Below are positions 23,494 to 31,992 of a stretch of DNA of 64,000 bases, one piece after another. Source of the stretch: Leucobacter chromiireducens subsp. solipictus (GTDB taxonomy: Bacteria; Actinomycetota; Actinomycetes; Actinomycetales; Microbacteriaceae); the NCBI RefSeq assembly GCF_016758195.1, contig NZ_QYAC01000004.1, positions 342,283 through 406,282 on the forward strand. The letters are read 5' to 3'. The translations under genes and the position numbers were made by a program. Position 1 is the first letter of the stretch. Each line of letters opens with the position of its first letter. The notes beneath the pieces are model-generated. The model saw nothing but the letters and a program-made list of their open reading frames with translations. It did no database searches and had not been told where the DNA came from.

Positions 23494-25926
23494 TCAGCTC
23501 CCGGTGAGCGAGGCCCAGTCCTGCGCAGCAGCAATCTGTGCTTCAGAAAGCAGCTTGTATCGCCAGGTGCCGAACATGTGTGCCTCGTTTACCCGCTGAA
23601 TCCACAACTCTGCATCAGCAGCCTTCTCTTGTACGTCAGCGGAGTCCTGAGCATCACGGTTGCTCTTCGCTTCCAATACCCAGTACACGTCATCAGAATC
23701 AACGACGACGAAATCGGGGTAGTAGTTGCCGCCCTTTGATTTCGGGATCTTCGCTGCGCCGTGCACGTAGATGCGCTGCCACCGGCGAACTTCGTCGAAG
23801 TCATCGAGCTTCTGAGCAAGCGAGTACTCGCCGGACTCGGAATCGAATTGGGCGTATCGCTCGATGGACTTATCCCACAGGCCAATCCACGCTCCGGCTG
23901 TGAACCCGGCCCACCTATCTAACGGGTTCGCAGGCAGGGGCTTCGGTGCCGGGATCTCAGTCGGTGCCCACCGGTATGTGGTGACCGTGTCCAAGCCCCG
24001 TCGCGCAGCCTGCAGAATCTGCAGCAATGCTGCCTGCGCCCGGGAAGCATGATCGACTGACCACGACCAGTCGCTCTCATCGTCTACATCAGCACCACGC
24101 AGGAACGCGTCGACAAGGTCGAGTGCCCAGCCCTGCTCAGACACATCCGGCTCGACAAGCCCCGAGCTCAGGATGCGACGCAGCAAACTCTGCCTAATCT
24201 CCTTCGCGCTCCATGTGACGCGCGTAGCTTCATCACTCTCAACCGCTTGCTCACTGACAATGATCTCGCCGGTGGTGTCACGCTGCACGGCGAGCGCACG
24301 CCGCTTGAGGACAATCTTTGGGTCGTGCTTGAATAGCCGTCCTTGCTCTTCCGCGAGCAACGGCTTTACCACCGAGAGAGTAAACTTCGCCGCCTCGATC
24401 TGCGGGACCATCGTCGGGAACGTGATCTTCGGCAGGCTCTCATTCAGCGGCATCGACTGTCCCAGCATCTGTGCGCTGCGCTCGATGGCTGCTTGTTGCT
24501 CCCCCATCTCCTGCGCGAGCAACAGCTCCGCGGGTCCCACACCGTCGAGCGCGGTATCGGCCGTTGTGCCGGGCGGCGGCGTAACCGCCCAGCTAAACCC
24601 TTCCGTACTACCGCCGCCCACAGTGCTGATGATGTCCAGTTCCACGGGAATACTGGATTCAGCGCCCGGCTGTGTTGGCTGCCCGGCGAGCTTCTGAAGC
24701 AGCACGTCACGGTTTCTCAGCAGCGTCTCATATGACTCATGAGCAACAATGTCCACCATATCGATCGCCGGCACACCGACCCGGCGTCCGAACGGCAGAC
24801 GCAGCCCACGGCCGAGAATCTGCTCGGTGAGCGCTTCGGATGCGAGTGCCCGGTGCGCCATAATCACCGCGATGTTCTTAACGTCCCAACCTTCTTTGAG
24901 TTTGTCCACGGAAACGATGGCGCGCACTGGTGATTCAGGCCGCTCAACGTCAGCGAGCATGCGCAATGCTTCGTCGCTTGACTCAGAGGTAATGAGTAGC
25001 ACCTCGCCGTCACCGGGCAGCATGTCGTCGCGGCGCAATGTAGTGGCAACAGAATTCGCGTCAGCGATCGACTGACAGACGATGAAAAGCACTGGGTGCA
25101 CCTCGGGCACACCAGCTGCTTCGGCGTACTGATGCCATAGCGGCTCACGGTTCGCTCGGAGTAGACAGGCATCTGCCAGCTGCGTCTCCAGATCGCGCCG
25201 GCCGTCGCTGCGGTAGACCACGGCGGGCACCTTCACGTAGTGGTCAGCGATAGCCTCGGCGAGCGAATACGAGAAGACCACCTTCCCCGCGTCCACGTCT
25301 TTCTTATCTGGCGTCGCTGTCAGCCCGACGACGGTGCGAGCGCCAAGATCGCTAATGGCGGCGTTGAACTTCTTCGCTGACTCACGCACGACGTGGTGCT
25401 CATCTACGATGACCACGAGGTCATCCGCAGATTGCAGGTGCTCGTACAGTGCACCACCAATTGCTTCGTTCTCTAAGTACGTGCGCCGGTTCGCTTTCAC
25501 GGTCGGCTTAATCAGCGTCTGCACGTTGAACACAAACAGCTTCAGCCTGTTGGGGTCGTGGAGCGCATCGCCGACCTCACCTCGGTTGAAGTTGTCCGCA
25601 GTCACAAGTAGCGGGCGCGCGACAGCGCCACTCACGTACTTAGAATCACCTGGCGTAAAGTTCCGAAGCGTCTTCTCAAGGACCGTCTTACCCGGCGTGA
25701 CCAGTAGAACGTTTCGTACCCCGGACTGCGCAAGGTAGTCGATAAGGGCTGCCGCCAGGTAAGTCTTGCCCACCCCGGTCGCCAGGTCGGCGATAACCTC
25801 GCGGCCGTCGCCATGCGACACCTGCTTCGCGAGCTCATGCAGTGCCAGCATGTTCGGGGTGCGCAGATCCATCTGCTTCCCAACGGCTTCGGCAAGGTCT
25901 TCCTGGTACGGCAGCCAGTCGCTCAT
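23494..25926 (-). CDS. Type III restriction enzyme, Res subunit
   Basis: 810-aa helicase-nuclease. Motifs in order: Walker A ATGVGKT (about residues 50-56), DEAD-box-like DEHH, LTATPDK (motif III-like), and a helicase C-terminal region with VDKLKEGWDVKN and GRGLRLPFG (motif VI-like). The C-terminal endonuclease has YYPDFVVV...WVLEAKS, a PD-(D/E)xK site. Length is within the range for Res subunits. The start at 25926 overlaps the methylase stop as ATGA, so Mod and Res are translationally coupled with mod first. The pair cuts unmodified DNA when two sites face each other (family knowledge). Confidence 0.85.
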   Translation of the reverse strand: MSDWLPYQEDLAEAVGKQMDLRTPNMLALHELAKQVSHGDGREVIADLATGVGKTYLAAALIDYLAQSGVRNVLLVTPGKTVLEKTLRNFTPGDSKYVSGAVARPLLVTADNFNRGEVGDALHDPNRLKLFVFNVQTLIKPTVKANRRTYLENEAIGGALYEHLQSADDLVVIVDEHHVVRESAKKFNAAISDLGARTVVGLTATPDKKDVDAGKVVFSYSLAEAIADHYVKVPAVVYRSDGRRDLETQLADACLLRANREPLWHQYAEAAGVPEVHPVLFIVCQSIADANSVATTLRRDDMLPGDGEVLLITSESSDEALRMLADVERPESPVRAIVSVDKLKEGWDVKNIAVIMAHRALASEALTEQILGRGLRLPFGRRVGVPAIDMVDIVAHESYETLLRNRDVLLQKLAGQPTQPGAESSIPVELDIISTVGGGSTEGFSWAVTPPPGTTADTALDGVGPAELLLAQEMGEQQAAIERSAQMLGQSMPLNESLPKITFPTMVPQIEAAKFTLSVVKPLLAEEQGRLFKHDPKIVLKRRALAVQRDTTGEIIVSEQAVESDEATRVTWSAKEIRQSLLRRILSSGLVEPDVSEQGWALDLVDAFLRGADVDDESDWSWSVDHASRAQAALLQILQAARRGLDTVTTYRWAPTEIPAPKPLPANPLDRWAGFTAGAWIGLWDKSIERYAQFDSESGEYSLAQKLDDFDEVRRWQRIYVHGAAKIPKSKGGNYYPDFVVVDSDDVYWVLEAKSNRDAQDSADVQEKAADAELWIQRVNEAHMFGTWRYKLLSEAQIAAAQDWASLTGS

Positions 25927-27791
25927 CGAATTACGCCGCCCTTCGGGAACAAATCGTTCGGGATGCTGATGATGCGTGAACCCTTGCTTTCGGACCGAAG
26001 CGCAGCCCTGGCGTCGTCAGCAACGGTCGTCGCAGCAATCACCACGGTCTCTTGCTCGTCAATCTGCGAGAGAACTCCGGCGACCGCTTTCGCGTCAACG
26101 GTGCCATCAATCACCGCAAGCCGAGACTTCCCGAGTGCACCGACAATCGGCCCTTCGAGCGAGTCCGCAAGTCGGTAGCCGAGCTGTGCAGCGACAGAGC
26201 GCGCGAGCTGCTCGTAGCTGGTGCCAGGCGCGACCGACATGATGGTCATCCCCGCCAGCTCGCTCACTTGGAAAGATGCCGGGTCAACGACGAGTTCACG
26301 GAAGCCACCACCACCGGCCCAACGGGGCGCACCGGCTTTGCTTATCTTTGTCAGCGCCTTCAGAGAACGAAGAGTGTCTGCATCGAGTTCGTCTTCCACT
26401 TCGAGCTCTGAAGCCGCTGAAATAACCCGTTTCAGGAGATTCTGGAACTGCTTTGCGTCCTCCGCTGAGATATCGAACTCCTCGAGCCCTCGCTCAGTCA
26501 TTGGTGTCGCAGGCCCCGAAATTCCAGTGGTATCCGAGCCATCAATTACCTTTAGCAAGCGAGGTCGTATGAACTTCTCAACTGTTTCAGTTTCGATTTC
26601 AGTCGTCACCCACCGACGTCCCATCTTGTGCGCTACCGCGGCCGTAGTTGCTGAGCCGCCGAAGCAATCAAGGATGAGATCCCCCGGATTTGAACCGATT
26701 TCCAGCACCCGTTCGATGAGACGTTCAGGCTTGGGTGTCGAGAAAGCCTCATCGTCTGCGAACACTGTGAGGTGCTGCTTCTTGGCTTCATCATTCGTGC
26801 CTGTCTCAACAGCCGGCCAGAGCGTGAAGGGAACCAAACCGTCTACCTCATCCGGGTAGCGCTTTACACGAGGACGACCGTTTCCATTACTTGGCCAATA
26901 AATCCGTCCGGCGGCAACAGCTTCCTCGAATCGTTCCTCAACCATCCCCCAGCAACGTCCTTTGGGCGGGAGATGACGCGCACCAGTGGGAGTGACTATC
27001 TCGTACATTTGATTCGCTCGGAATCCCTGCGCGGTCATGGGGATCGAGCGCCACGGCCCCTTTGGATCGTTATCGGGGTTAGAGAATCCGCCTCTGTCAG
27101 CAAGGCGGTTTCTTGTATCGCGCCACGCTTTGCCGTTCATCGCGTACACAAGAATGAAGTCAATGCTTGAACTAAATGTGGCACGATTCTCGCGAGTAGT
27201 TCGCTTTTGCCATACTACGGTCGTCACATAGTTCGTCCGGCCGAAGATTTCATCCATCAGAACTTTCGCGTAATGGACTTCTGAGTCATCAAGGTGTACC
27301 CAGATGGAGCCTTCCGGCAGCAGGAGTTCCTTAATCTGCACGAAGCGCTCACGCATCAACCCGAGCCAGACTGAATGCTCAACCCCATCCGCGTAATGGT
27401 CGAAAGCTTGCCCAGTGTTGAATGGCGGGTCGATATAGACCATTTTCACCTTGCCGCGATACTTGTCGGCAAGCTCAGGAGTACGGTTCATCGCTATGAG
27501 CGCATGGACGCTGTCGCCTTGGATCAGCAAATTATCCCCACCGTCACCGTTCACGTCACCGTGGGTTGCAACCTCATTAAGCGTACGCACCTCCGCGGCG
27601 CGCGGATCGCTCGGGTCGACCCAGAGGTATCCACCTTGCCCGTCGCCAATGAGGGCTTGGTCTTTGTTGCGCCACGAAAGTGTAAGTCGGCCGGTCATGG
27701 TGCCTTTCGGTCGGGGCGGTGTTGCTTCATACATCGTATCTGTGGCCTCAGCCGGTTCGTGCTTTCTCTCCTTCTTATGCTGTGTCGTCAT
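25923..27791 (-). CDS. Type III DNA methyltransferase, Mod subunit
   Basis: 622 aa from ATG 27791 (MTTQHKKERKHEP). Beta-class order: catalytic DPPFNTG first (VYIDPPFNTGQAFDHY), then IWVHLDDSEVHYAKVLMDE, and the AdoMet-binding LDCFGGSATTAAVA after KPERLIERVLEIGSN. The target-recognition part lies between. The C-terminal third is unique and may contact Res. A GCGCATT core (27800-27806, minus strand) ends 8 nt before the ATG, like other element genes. It is divergent from the gene at 27845. Confidence 0.85.
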   Translation of the reverse strand: MTTQHKKERKHEPAEATDTMYEATPPRPKGTMTGRLTLSWRNKDQALIGDGQGGYLWVDPSDPRAAEVRTLNEVATHGDVNGDGGDNLLIQGDSVHALIAMNRTPELADKYRGKVKMVYIDPPFNTGQAFDHYADGVEHSVWLGLMRERFVQIKELLLPEGSIWVHLDDSEVHYAKVLMDEIFGRTNYVTTVVWQKRTTRENRATFSSSIDFILVYAMNGKAWRDTRNRLADRGGFSNPDNDPKGPWRSIPMTAQGFRANQMYEIVTPTGARHLPPKGRCWGMVEERFEEAVAAGRIYWPSNGNGRPRVKRYPDEVDGLVPFTLWPAVETGTNDEAKKQHLTVFADDEAFSTPKPERLIERVLEIGSNPGDLILDCFGGSATTAAVAHKMGRRWVTTEIETETVEKFIRPRLLKVIDGSDTTGISGPATPMTERGLEEFDISAEDAKQFQNLLKRVISAASELEVEDELDADTLRSLKALTKISKAGAPRWAGGGGFRELVVDPASFQVSELAGMTIMSVAPGTSYEQLARSVAAQLGYRLADSLEGPIVGALGKSRLAVIDGTVDAKAVAGVLSQIDEQETVVIAATTVADDARAALRSESKGSRIISIPNDLFPKGGVIR

Positions 27792-27844
27792 CGCGCCGTA
27801 ATGCGCAGCCGCGCGTGTCACCGGTAGTTACTACAGTGCGAGAT

Positions 27845-28423
27845 GTGAGCTTCCAAGATCCCGCTGATGAGCAACCCGCCGCCCAGGACGGAAAGAGTGT
27901 CCTGCATCAGCTCTGGTTCCACACGTCAACGCAGCCTGATTGGCCGAGCAATAACTGGGATCCGACAGCCGGCTGGAACTCTGAGAGCTTCGAGCGGATG
28001 GAGAAGATATGCGGAAGTGGTTCCACTGAACGCTGGCGCGTCAACCAGCTCATAAAGTGTCTGCACGTCGGAACGCTCACCTCTGCGCTCGAAAACATGG
28101 AGCGCCGGCGCCGTAAGCAAGCCGATGACGACAGAATGTTCTGGCTGTACCGCGTGAAGCTCTCGCCACTGGTAGCGGTTCGCGCAGATAAAATCAGTGA
28201 CCCCGGCGGGATGGTCGGCGACGTGTGGCCTGACGACGTGATGCGGCCTGCGGAGTCAGTCGTGAAATACACGAATGATCACGAGGATCGCGGCTCCGTA
28301 TCGCTCGCCCTCCGCCGAAGTGCGATTGCTGCAGTGCAGCGAGTTCCTCTTTCGGCTGACTACGACGAAGCCGCATTGCTTGCGGCGCTCGATGCGGCGG
28401 AGTGGGAAGACCGATCAGTCTGA
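27845..28423 (+). CDS. Hypothetical protein divergent from type III mod
   Basis: 192 aa from GTG 27845 (MSFQDPADEQP). TACAGT at 27832-27837 lies 7 nt before the start, so a leaderless transcript is likely; the frame is open to 27719 but that would overlap mod. Features: a Trp-rich region (LWFHTSTQPDWPSNNWDPTAGWN), a basic helix ENMERRRRKQADDD, and no recognised family. It may be a partner of the R-M system or a separate defence gene; neither can be shown here. Confidence 0.5.
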   Translation: MSFQDPADEQPAAQDGKSVLHQLWFHTSTQPDWPSNNWDPTAGWNSESFERMEKICGSGSTERWRVNQLIKCLHVGTLTSALENMERRRRKQADDDRMFWLYRVKLSPLVAVRADKISDPGGMVGDVWPDDVMRPAESVVKYTNDHEDRGSVSLALRRSAIAAVQRVPLSADYDEAALLAALDAAEWEDRSV

Positions 28424-28462
28424 GGGTCCCAAGTGTCGCCGGTCGCCGGTAGAGTCCGAATC

Positions 28463-29293
28463 ATGAGCACTACTGATGCCGAGTCGCTACGCGCGCTGCT
28501 CGACGAGCTTCTGGAGATGTGGGAGGAGCACGGCGACCCGCGTGACCTGGCTCAGCCAAAGGCGCGTCGTGGTCAACCGATCACTTCCATCGATGTCGCT
28601 CGGATGGAGTGCGTGCTCGGTCTAAGCCGCCACACCTACGAAACGGCCTACGCAATCCGACTCCTCCTTGACAATGCGCACGTGCTCAGCGCAGTTCCTC
28701 TCATCCGCTTAGCTTATGAGTGCGCACTCACATCGGTGTGGCTCGTGCAGAGTGAAGGTACGGAGGCGGTCAAGGCGTTCATGCACGAGTACGCGCGGAG
28801 CAATCGCAGCATGCAGCTCAGCCTCCGAAAAGCAATGTCGGCAACGTTCCGTGAGAACGCTGACTCAATTGCAGATTCAGATGTCGCGCCCTACCGTGAT
28901 GCTCTTGACAATGCCCAGCGCTTCGACCTGATCTGTGAGGATCTCACGCCTGGCGGCGCGGACGCTTATGTGTACTACCGCGCTCTGAGTGCGTTCAGTC
29001 ATGCGGGTGTTCGCTTGCTTGACCTCTACTTCGAGCCTGATCCAGCCGGGGGCCCGATGCCAGCAGTTCGACCTGCACCTCGTGAGCCGTTCGGCGATAA
29101 CTACTTGCTATTCATGACGTGCGCTTCGCTGGTCTGGGCTGGCAGGCCGATCACGTACCTCGCCGAAAACAAGGTCTACCGGAGTTTCCTTCGCCGCGTT
29201 GGGAACCAGATCGGCGTGACCTCAGAACTCAAGCTGAGCCAGAAGTACTATCAACGCCACGCGACCGCGAAAGCTCGTAACCCGAAACACTGA
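28463..29293 (+). CDS. DUF5677-like protein
   Basis: 276 aa from ATG 28463; TAGAGT at 28450-28455 lies 7 nt upstream (leaderless-type). The helical core RLLLDNAHVLSAVPLIRLAYECALTSVWL and YYRALSAFSHAGVRLLDLYF resembles DUF5677/DUF6988-type proteins, which recur in defence islands and have a HEPN-like helical look. No R-x4-6-H motif is obvious. It lies at the right end of the defence island. Confidence 0.55.
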   Translation: MSTTDAESLRALLDELLEMWEEHGDPRDLAQPKARRGQPITSIDVARMECVLGLSRHTYETAYAIRLLLDNAHVLSAVPLIRLAYECALTSVWLVQSEGTEAVKAFMHEYARSNRSMQLSLRKAMSATFRENADSIADSDVAPYRDALDNAQRFDLICEDLTPGGADAYVYYRALSAFSHAGVRLLDLYFEPDPAGGPMPAVRPAPREPFGDNYLLFMTCASLVWAGRPITYLAENKVYRSFLRRVGNQIGVTSELKLSQKYYQRHATAKARNPKH

Positions 29294-29358
29294 CGCTTAT
29301 CTACAGACCCGTTTCTCCCGCTTGACAGCCCTCAGTTCGTCCGTGCGATCATCAGCTC

Positions 29359-29679
29359 ATGACCGCCGATGACGCTGATCTTCTAGAGCTGCACCTCGCC
29401 GCCTGTGTTGCCCAGCTCGCCTGGTGCCTCGTCCCGCATGAAGAGCCGCCTGCTGATCTTGCACTTCTTGCTCGCGCCATGATCAGCGACGCAGCGAAAG
29501 CGTTCTCTGTACCGACAGAGGAACTGCCTTCAGTCGCCCAGTTGCTCTATGAAGCGCGGGCTCAGGCTGTCTGGCGCGGCGAAGTGGACGCCTCGGAACG
29601 CGCGGAATGGCAGGGCGAGCGCATCCAGGAAGCGTGGGCGGAGCTGCTGGCATATCGAGAACTGGCGGCGCGGAAGTAG
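29359..29679 (+). CDS. Hypothetical small helical protein
   Basis: 106 aa, acidic and helical (LELHLAACVAQLAWCLVPHEEP; EAWAELLAYRELAARK). It has a loose resemblance in composition and Trp spacing to the proteins at 2376, 7339 and 8483. No recognised family. Confidence 0.5.
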   Translation: MTADDADLLELHLAACVAQLAWCLVPHEEPPADLALLARAMISDAAKAFSVPTEELPSVAQLLYEARAQAVWRGEVDASERAEWQGERIQEAWAELLAYRELAARK

Positions 29680-29689
29680 ACCGCGCATT
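29680..29689 (+). promoter_or_regulatory. RCCGCGCATT element, copy 7
   Basis: Exact ACCGCGCATT beginning at the last base of the preceding stop codon and 51 nt before ATG 29741. It shares the extension GCTCA with copy 2. Confidence 0.55.
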
Positions 29690-29740
29690 GCTCATCCGGC
29701 CACGGTGAGAGACGCTGCGGCCGAGATTGGAGCAGCGCTG

Positions 29741-30145
29741 ATGACACGACCCACACCGGAACAGTTGGAAGAGGCACTCACCAGCAACTTCCAACACATC
29801 CGCTCCCAACCGCGCACGGTGGTGAGCGTTGGCGCTGGATGGTTCCCGCTGCTTCGTGAACTCGACCGAATACTCACTCAACTTTCATGCACACCGGAGA
29901 TGTATTCCTACGAGCAGGTCAAGGAAAAGTTTGGTGCCCTCCGCTGCTACGCCTCTATCAGCAGCGATCTACCCGAAGACACCCGCGGTCAGATGCACGC
30001 CGCCATCTTGGACGCGGAGAATCGTTCGCTCACGATCTGCGAGGAATGCAGCCACCGCGGAAAACTTCGCAACGAGACGTGGCAACGGACCCTTTGTGAT
30101 GCATGCTTTCAGGAGAGTAACGCCCGTCACCGGAGCCAGCAGTGA
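29741..30145 (+). CDS. Zinc-ribbon protein of a recurrent actinobacterial/phage type
   Basis: 134 aa from ATG 29741. The middle has VKEKFGALRCYASISSDLPED, a signature of a small family seen in actinobacterial prophages and elements, and the end has a zinc ribbon: CEECSHRGKLR...TLCDACF. N-terminal helix EQLEEALTSNFQHIRSQ. Function unknown; a role in protein or nucleic-acid recognition is likely. Confidence 0.55.
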   Translation: MTRPTPEQLEEALTSNFQHIRSQPRTVVSVGAGWFPLLRELDRILTQLSCTPEMYSYEQVKEKFGALRCYASISSDLPEDTRGQMHAAILDAENRSLTICEECSHRGKLRNETWQRTLCDACFQESNARHRSQQ

Positions 30146-30155
30146 GCCTCATCAC

Positions 30156-30280
30156 CGTCCGCATACCGCCCCGCCACCGGACGTTTCACCGGACTAGCTA
30201 TACGGACACGTCACCGCGAGTCACCGACTCAACCGCCCGAGCGCTCCCCCATCGTCCGTTTGGCGATCGGCTTACGGACG
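30156..30280. other. Probable res site for the serine recombinase
   Basis: Two 28-bp imperfect dyads lie just upstream of the recombinase: CGTCCG...CGGACG (30156-30183) and CGTCCGT...ACGGACG (30253-30280). Their identical length and shared CGTCCG/CGGACG ends fit resolvase dimer subsites. Extra CGGAC half-sites occur at 30190 and 30202. Confidence 0.5.
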
Positions 30281-30290
30281 GCGGTGTCAC

Positions 30291-30860
30291 GTGCTGATCG
30301 GCTACGCCCGCGTCAGTACAGCTGACCAAGATCTAACCGCGCAACGTGAAGCGCTCGCGCAGCTCGGAGTTTCGCCGGGTGATGTTTACACCGACCACGG
30401 GCTAACCGGTACGAACCGCGAGCGGCCAGGACTCGCGAAGGCTATGGCAGCGGTGCGCGCCGGCGACACTCTCGTGGTTACGAAGCTCGACCGCCTAGCT
30501 CGCAGCGTTCGCGACGCATCCGACATCGCCGCCGAACTCGGTGCGCGCGGAGTGGCGTTGTCGCTAGGTGGTGCGAAGCATGATCCCAGCGATCCTATTG
30601 GCAAGCTGCTTTTCAGCGTGCTGGCCATGGTCGCGGAGTTCGAGGCTGACTTAATCAGGCAACGCACTCGCGAAGGTATGGCTGTTGCGCGTGCGAAGGG
30701 GAAGTTGCGTGGGAAACAGACCAAACTCACACCGGCGCAGGACCGCCACATCGCAGGGCTGCGCACGGGTGGGATGTCCATCACTGAAGTAGCTGACCTC
30801 TTCGGGATCGGTCGAGCCTCCGTCTACCGTGCCATCGAGCGGGCGGAGGCGGCAGAATGA
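30291..30860 (+). CDS. Serine recombinase, resolvase/invertase type
   Basis: 189 aa from GTG 30291. Catalytic N-terminus YARVSTADQD with the nucleophilic Ser, then TKLDRLARSVRDASDIAAEL, LLFSVLAMVAEFEADLIRQRTREGMAVARAKGK and a C-terminal HTH (MSITEVADLFGIGRASVYRAIE). Size and layout are of the Tn3 resolvase/Hin class, not a large serine integrase. It probably resolves or inverts at the adjacent 28-bp dyads. Overlaps the following gene by ATGA. Confidence 0.9.
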   Translation: MLIGYARVSTADQDLTAQREALAQLGVSPGDVYTDHGLTGTNRERPGLAKAMAAVRAGDTLVVTKLDRLARSVRDASDIAAELGARGVALSLGGAKHDPSDPIGKLLFSVLAMVAEFEADLIRQRTREGMAVARAKGKLRGKQTKLTPAQDRHIAGLRTGGMSITEVADLFGIGRASVYRAIERAEAAE

Positions 30861-31084
30861 ATAGGAATGCGCAGAAGCAGCACATCACCGGCGTGCACCG
30901 CGCCGCCGCGGTGGTCGAGATCCTTCTGGCTACCGGGGTTACAGATGACGGGGTGTGTACGGGCATGGGAATCAAGCCCGAGGAGCTTGAGTACCTGCGT
31001 GAGGTGTGTGAACGTTATCGCCGGCAGGTTGATGCTGCGCATAGGCAGCTCACTGATACTGAGAGACAACAGGAGGACGCGTAG
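30857..31084 (+). CDS. Hypothetical small protein coupled to the recombinase
   Basis: 75 aa, ATGA overlap with the recombinase stop. Helical and basic (RAAAVVEILLATGV, EELEYLREVCERYRRQVDAAHRQL). A recombination accessory or regulatory role is possible from coupling only. Confidence 0.5.
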   Translation: MNRNAQKQHITGVHRAAAVVEILLATGVTDDGVCTGMGIKPEELEYLREVCERYRRQVDAAHRQLTDTERQQEDA

Positions 31085-31314
31085 TGGCGAAGAAGATAGT
31101 GGTCCGCGACCGCGGCGTGGTCATCGGCTCCGTCACCGAGGGTGGCACCTGGCTTGACGCGCCGGGCCACCGCTCCACCGACATCCTGCTCGCTGGTGGA
31201 AGCTACGCCCAGATTGAGCAGTTCTTCTACCAGCGGTCGCAGTACCGCAGTCCTGAGGTCTCCGAGGGGCGCACGTATCAGGACGAGTACTCGTTCCACT
31301 TCAGCGACGTGTAG
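31084..31314 (+). CDS. Hypothetical small beta-rich protein
   Basis: 76 aa from GTG 31084, which shares one base with the preceding TAG. The sequence has short strands (KKIVVRDRGVVIGSVTEGGTWL) and a Tyr/Gln/Ser-rich end. No recognised family. Third gene of the recombinase operon. Confidence 0.5.
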   Translation: MAKKIVVRDRGVVIGSVTEGGTWLDAPGHRSTDILLAGGSYAQIEQFFYQRSQYRSPEVSEGRTYQDEYSFHFSDV

Positions 31315-31513
31315 CCCGCCGAGCGCACGACGCGACGCGGATCGCGTGATCTGCGTCCTCCAGCTCCCAATCGGTGCCCAGCTCGGCCACGCCAGCCCGC
31401 CAGTCAGCGCCGAGGAGTTCAGGGTCGACCAGGTGCCGGCAACCGGCGCGATGGCCGACGCCATAGCGGTCTGCGTCGACGTCGTCCATCTCGATAGCGA
31501 ACTGTGTGGCCAT
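31301..31513 (-). CDS. Hypothetical small protein
   Basis: 70 aa from ATG 31513, with GGAGGAG upstream. Acidic N-terminus (EMDDVDADRYGVGHRAGC) and an Arg-rich end. Overlaps the convergent gene by 14 bp. The RCCGCGCATT element 46 nt upstream supports it as expressed. Confidence 0.45.
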   Translation of the reverse strand: MATQFAIEMDDVDADRYGVGHRAGCRHLVDPELLGADWRAGVAELGTDWELEDADHAIRVASCARRATRR

Positions 31514-31559
31514 GGCGCTCCTCCTTTAGTCACCGCACTGTGCGATGGCGTAGGGAGGT

Positions 31560-31569
31560 TATGCGCGGT
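31560..31569 (-). promoter_or_regulatory. RCCGCGCATT element, copy 8 (one mismatch)
   Basis: ACCGCGCATA on the minus strand, 46 nt before ATG 31513. Confidence 0.45.
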
Positions 31570-31774
31570 GACGTTGCGAAGCCTGATCGAGTACTCCTAC
31601 TCAGAATCGTTGAACTCTTTGGAGTAACCGAGGATTAGAAGCCACTTTCACCTCTCGCAGGAATGGAAGGTGGGTGAGATTTGTTCAGTTATGTTGGTAC
31701 CCCCGTAAAGGAGCCGTTCACCAAAGCACCCAGACGAGCCGCTTGTCGTGGGTGACTGGCCAGTATCCGCGCTG

Positions 31775-31840
31775 ACTACCGGCCGCAACCAGCACTAGAC
31801 CGCTCAACATAATGAACGATGGTCTGGCGCGGCCGGTAGT
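31775..31840. repeat. 66-bp imperfect inverted repeat in a gene-free stretch
   Basis: ACTACCGGCCGC (31775-31786) is the exact reverse complement of 31829-31840. Nested pairing of AGACC/GGTCT adds to a cruciform-like structure. The surrounding 479 bp (31514-31992) contain no other supported feature. Possible uses include a remnant insertion-element end, transfer origin or structured RNA. Confidence 0.5.
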
Positions 31841-31992
31841 GAAAACAGGGTAGCTGTCACAGCCAAAGAGAACCGCATGAAGTCATATGGCCCCGGCATC
31901 CGGTTCTTCGATCCGAGATGTCTAAATTGCGTTCTCCAGTATCATTCACCCTCGTCTTCAGCCAACACGTAAGTGTGGTCAGGTGAGCATCA

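Noticed and set aside
30291..30860. Could this serine recombinase be the integrase that put the element in comEC?
   Set aside because: It is a 189-aa resolvase/invertase type, lies 5 kb from the junction and has its own res-like dyads; large serine or tyrosine integrases are the expected enzymes.
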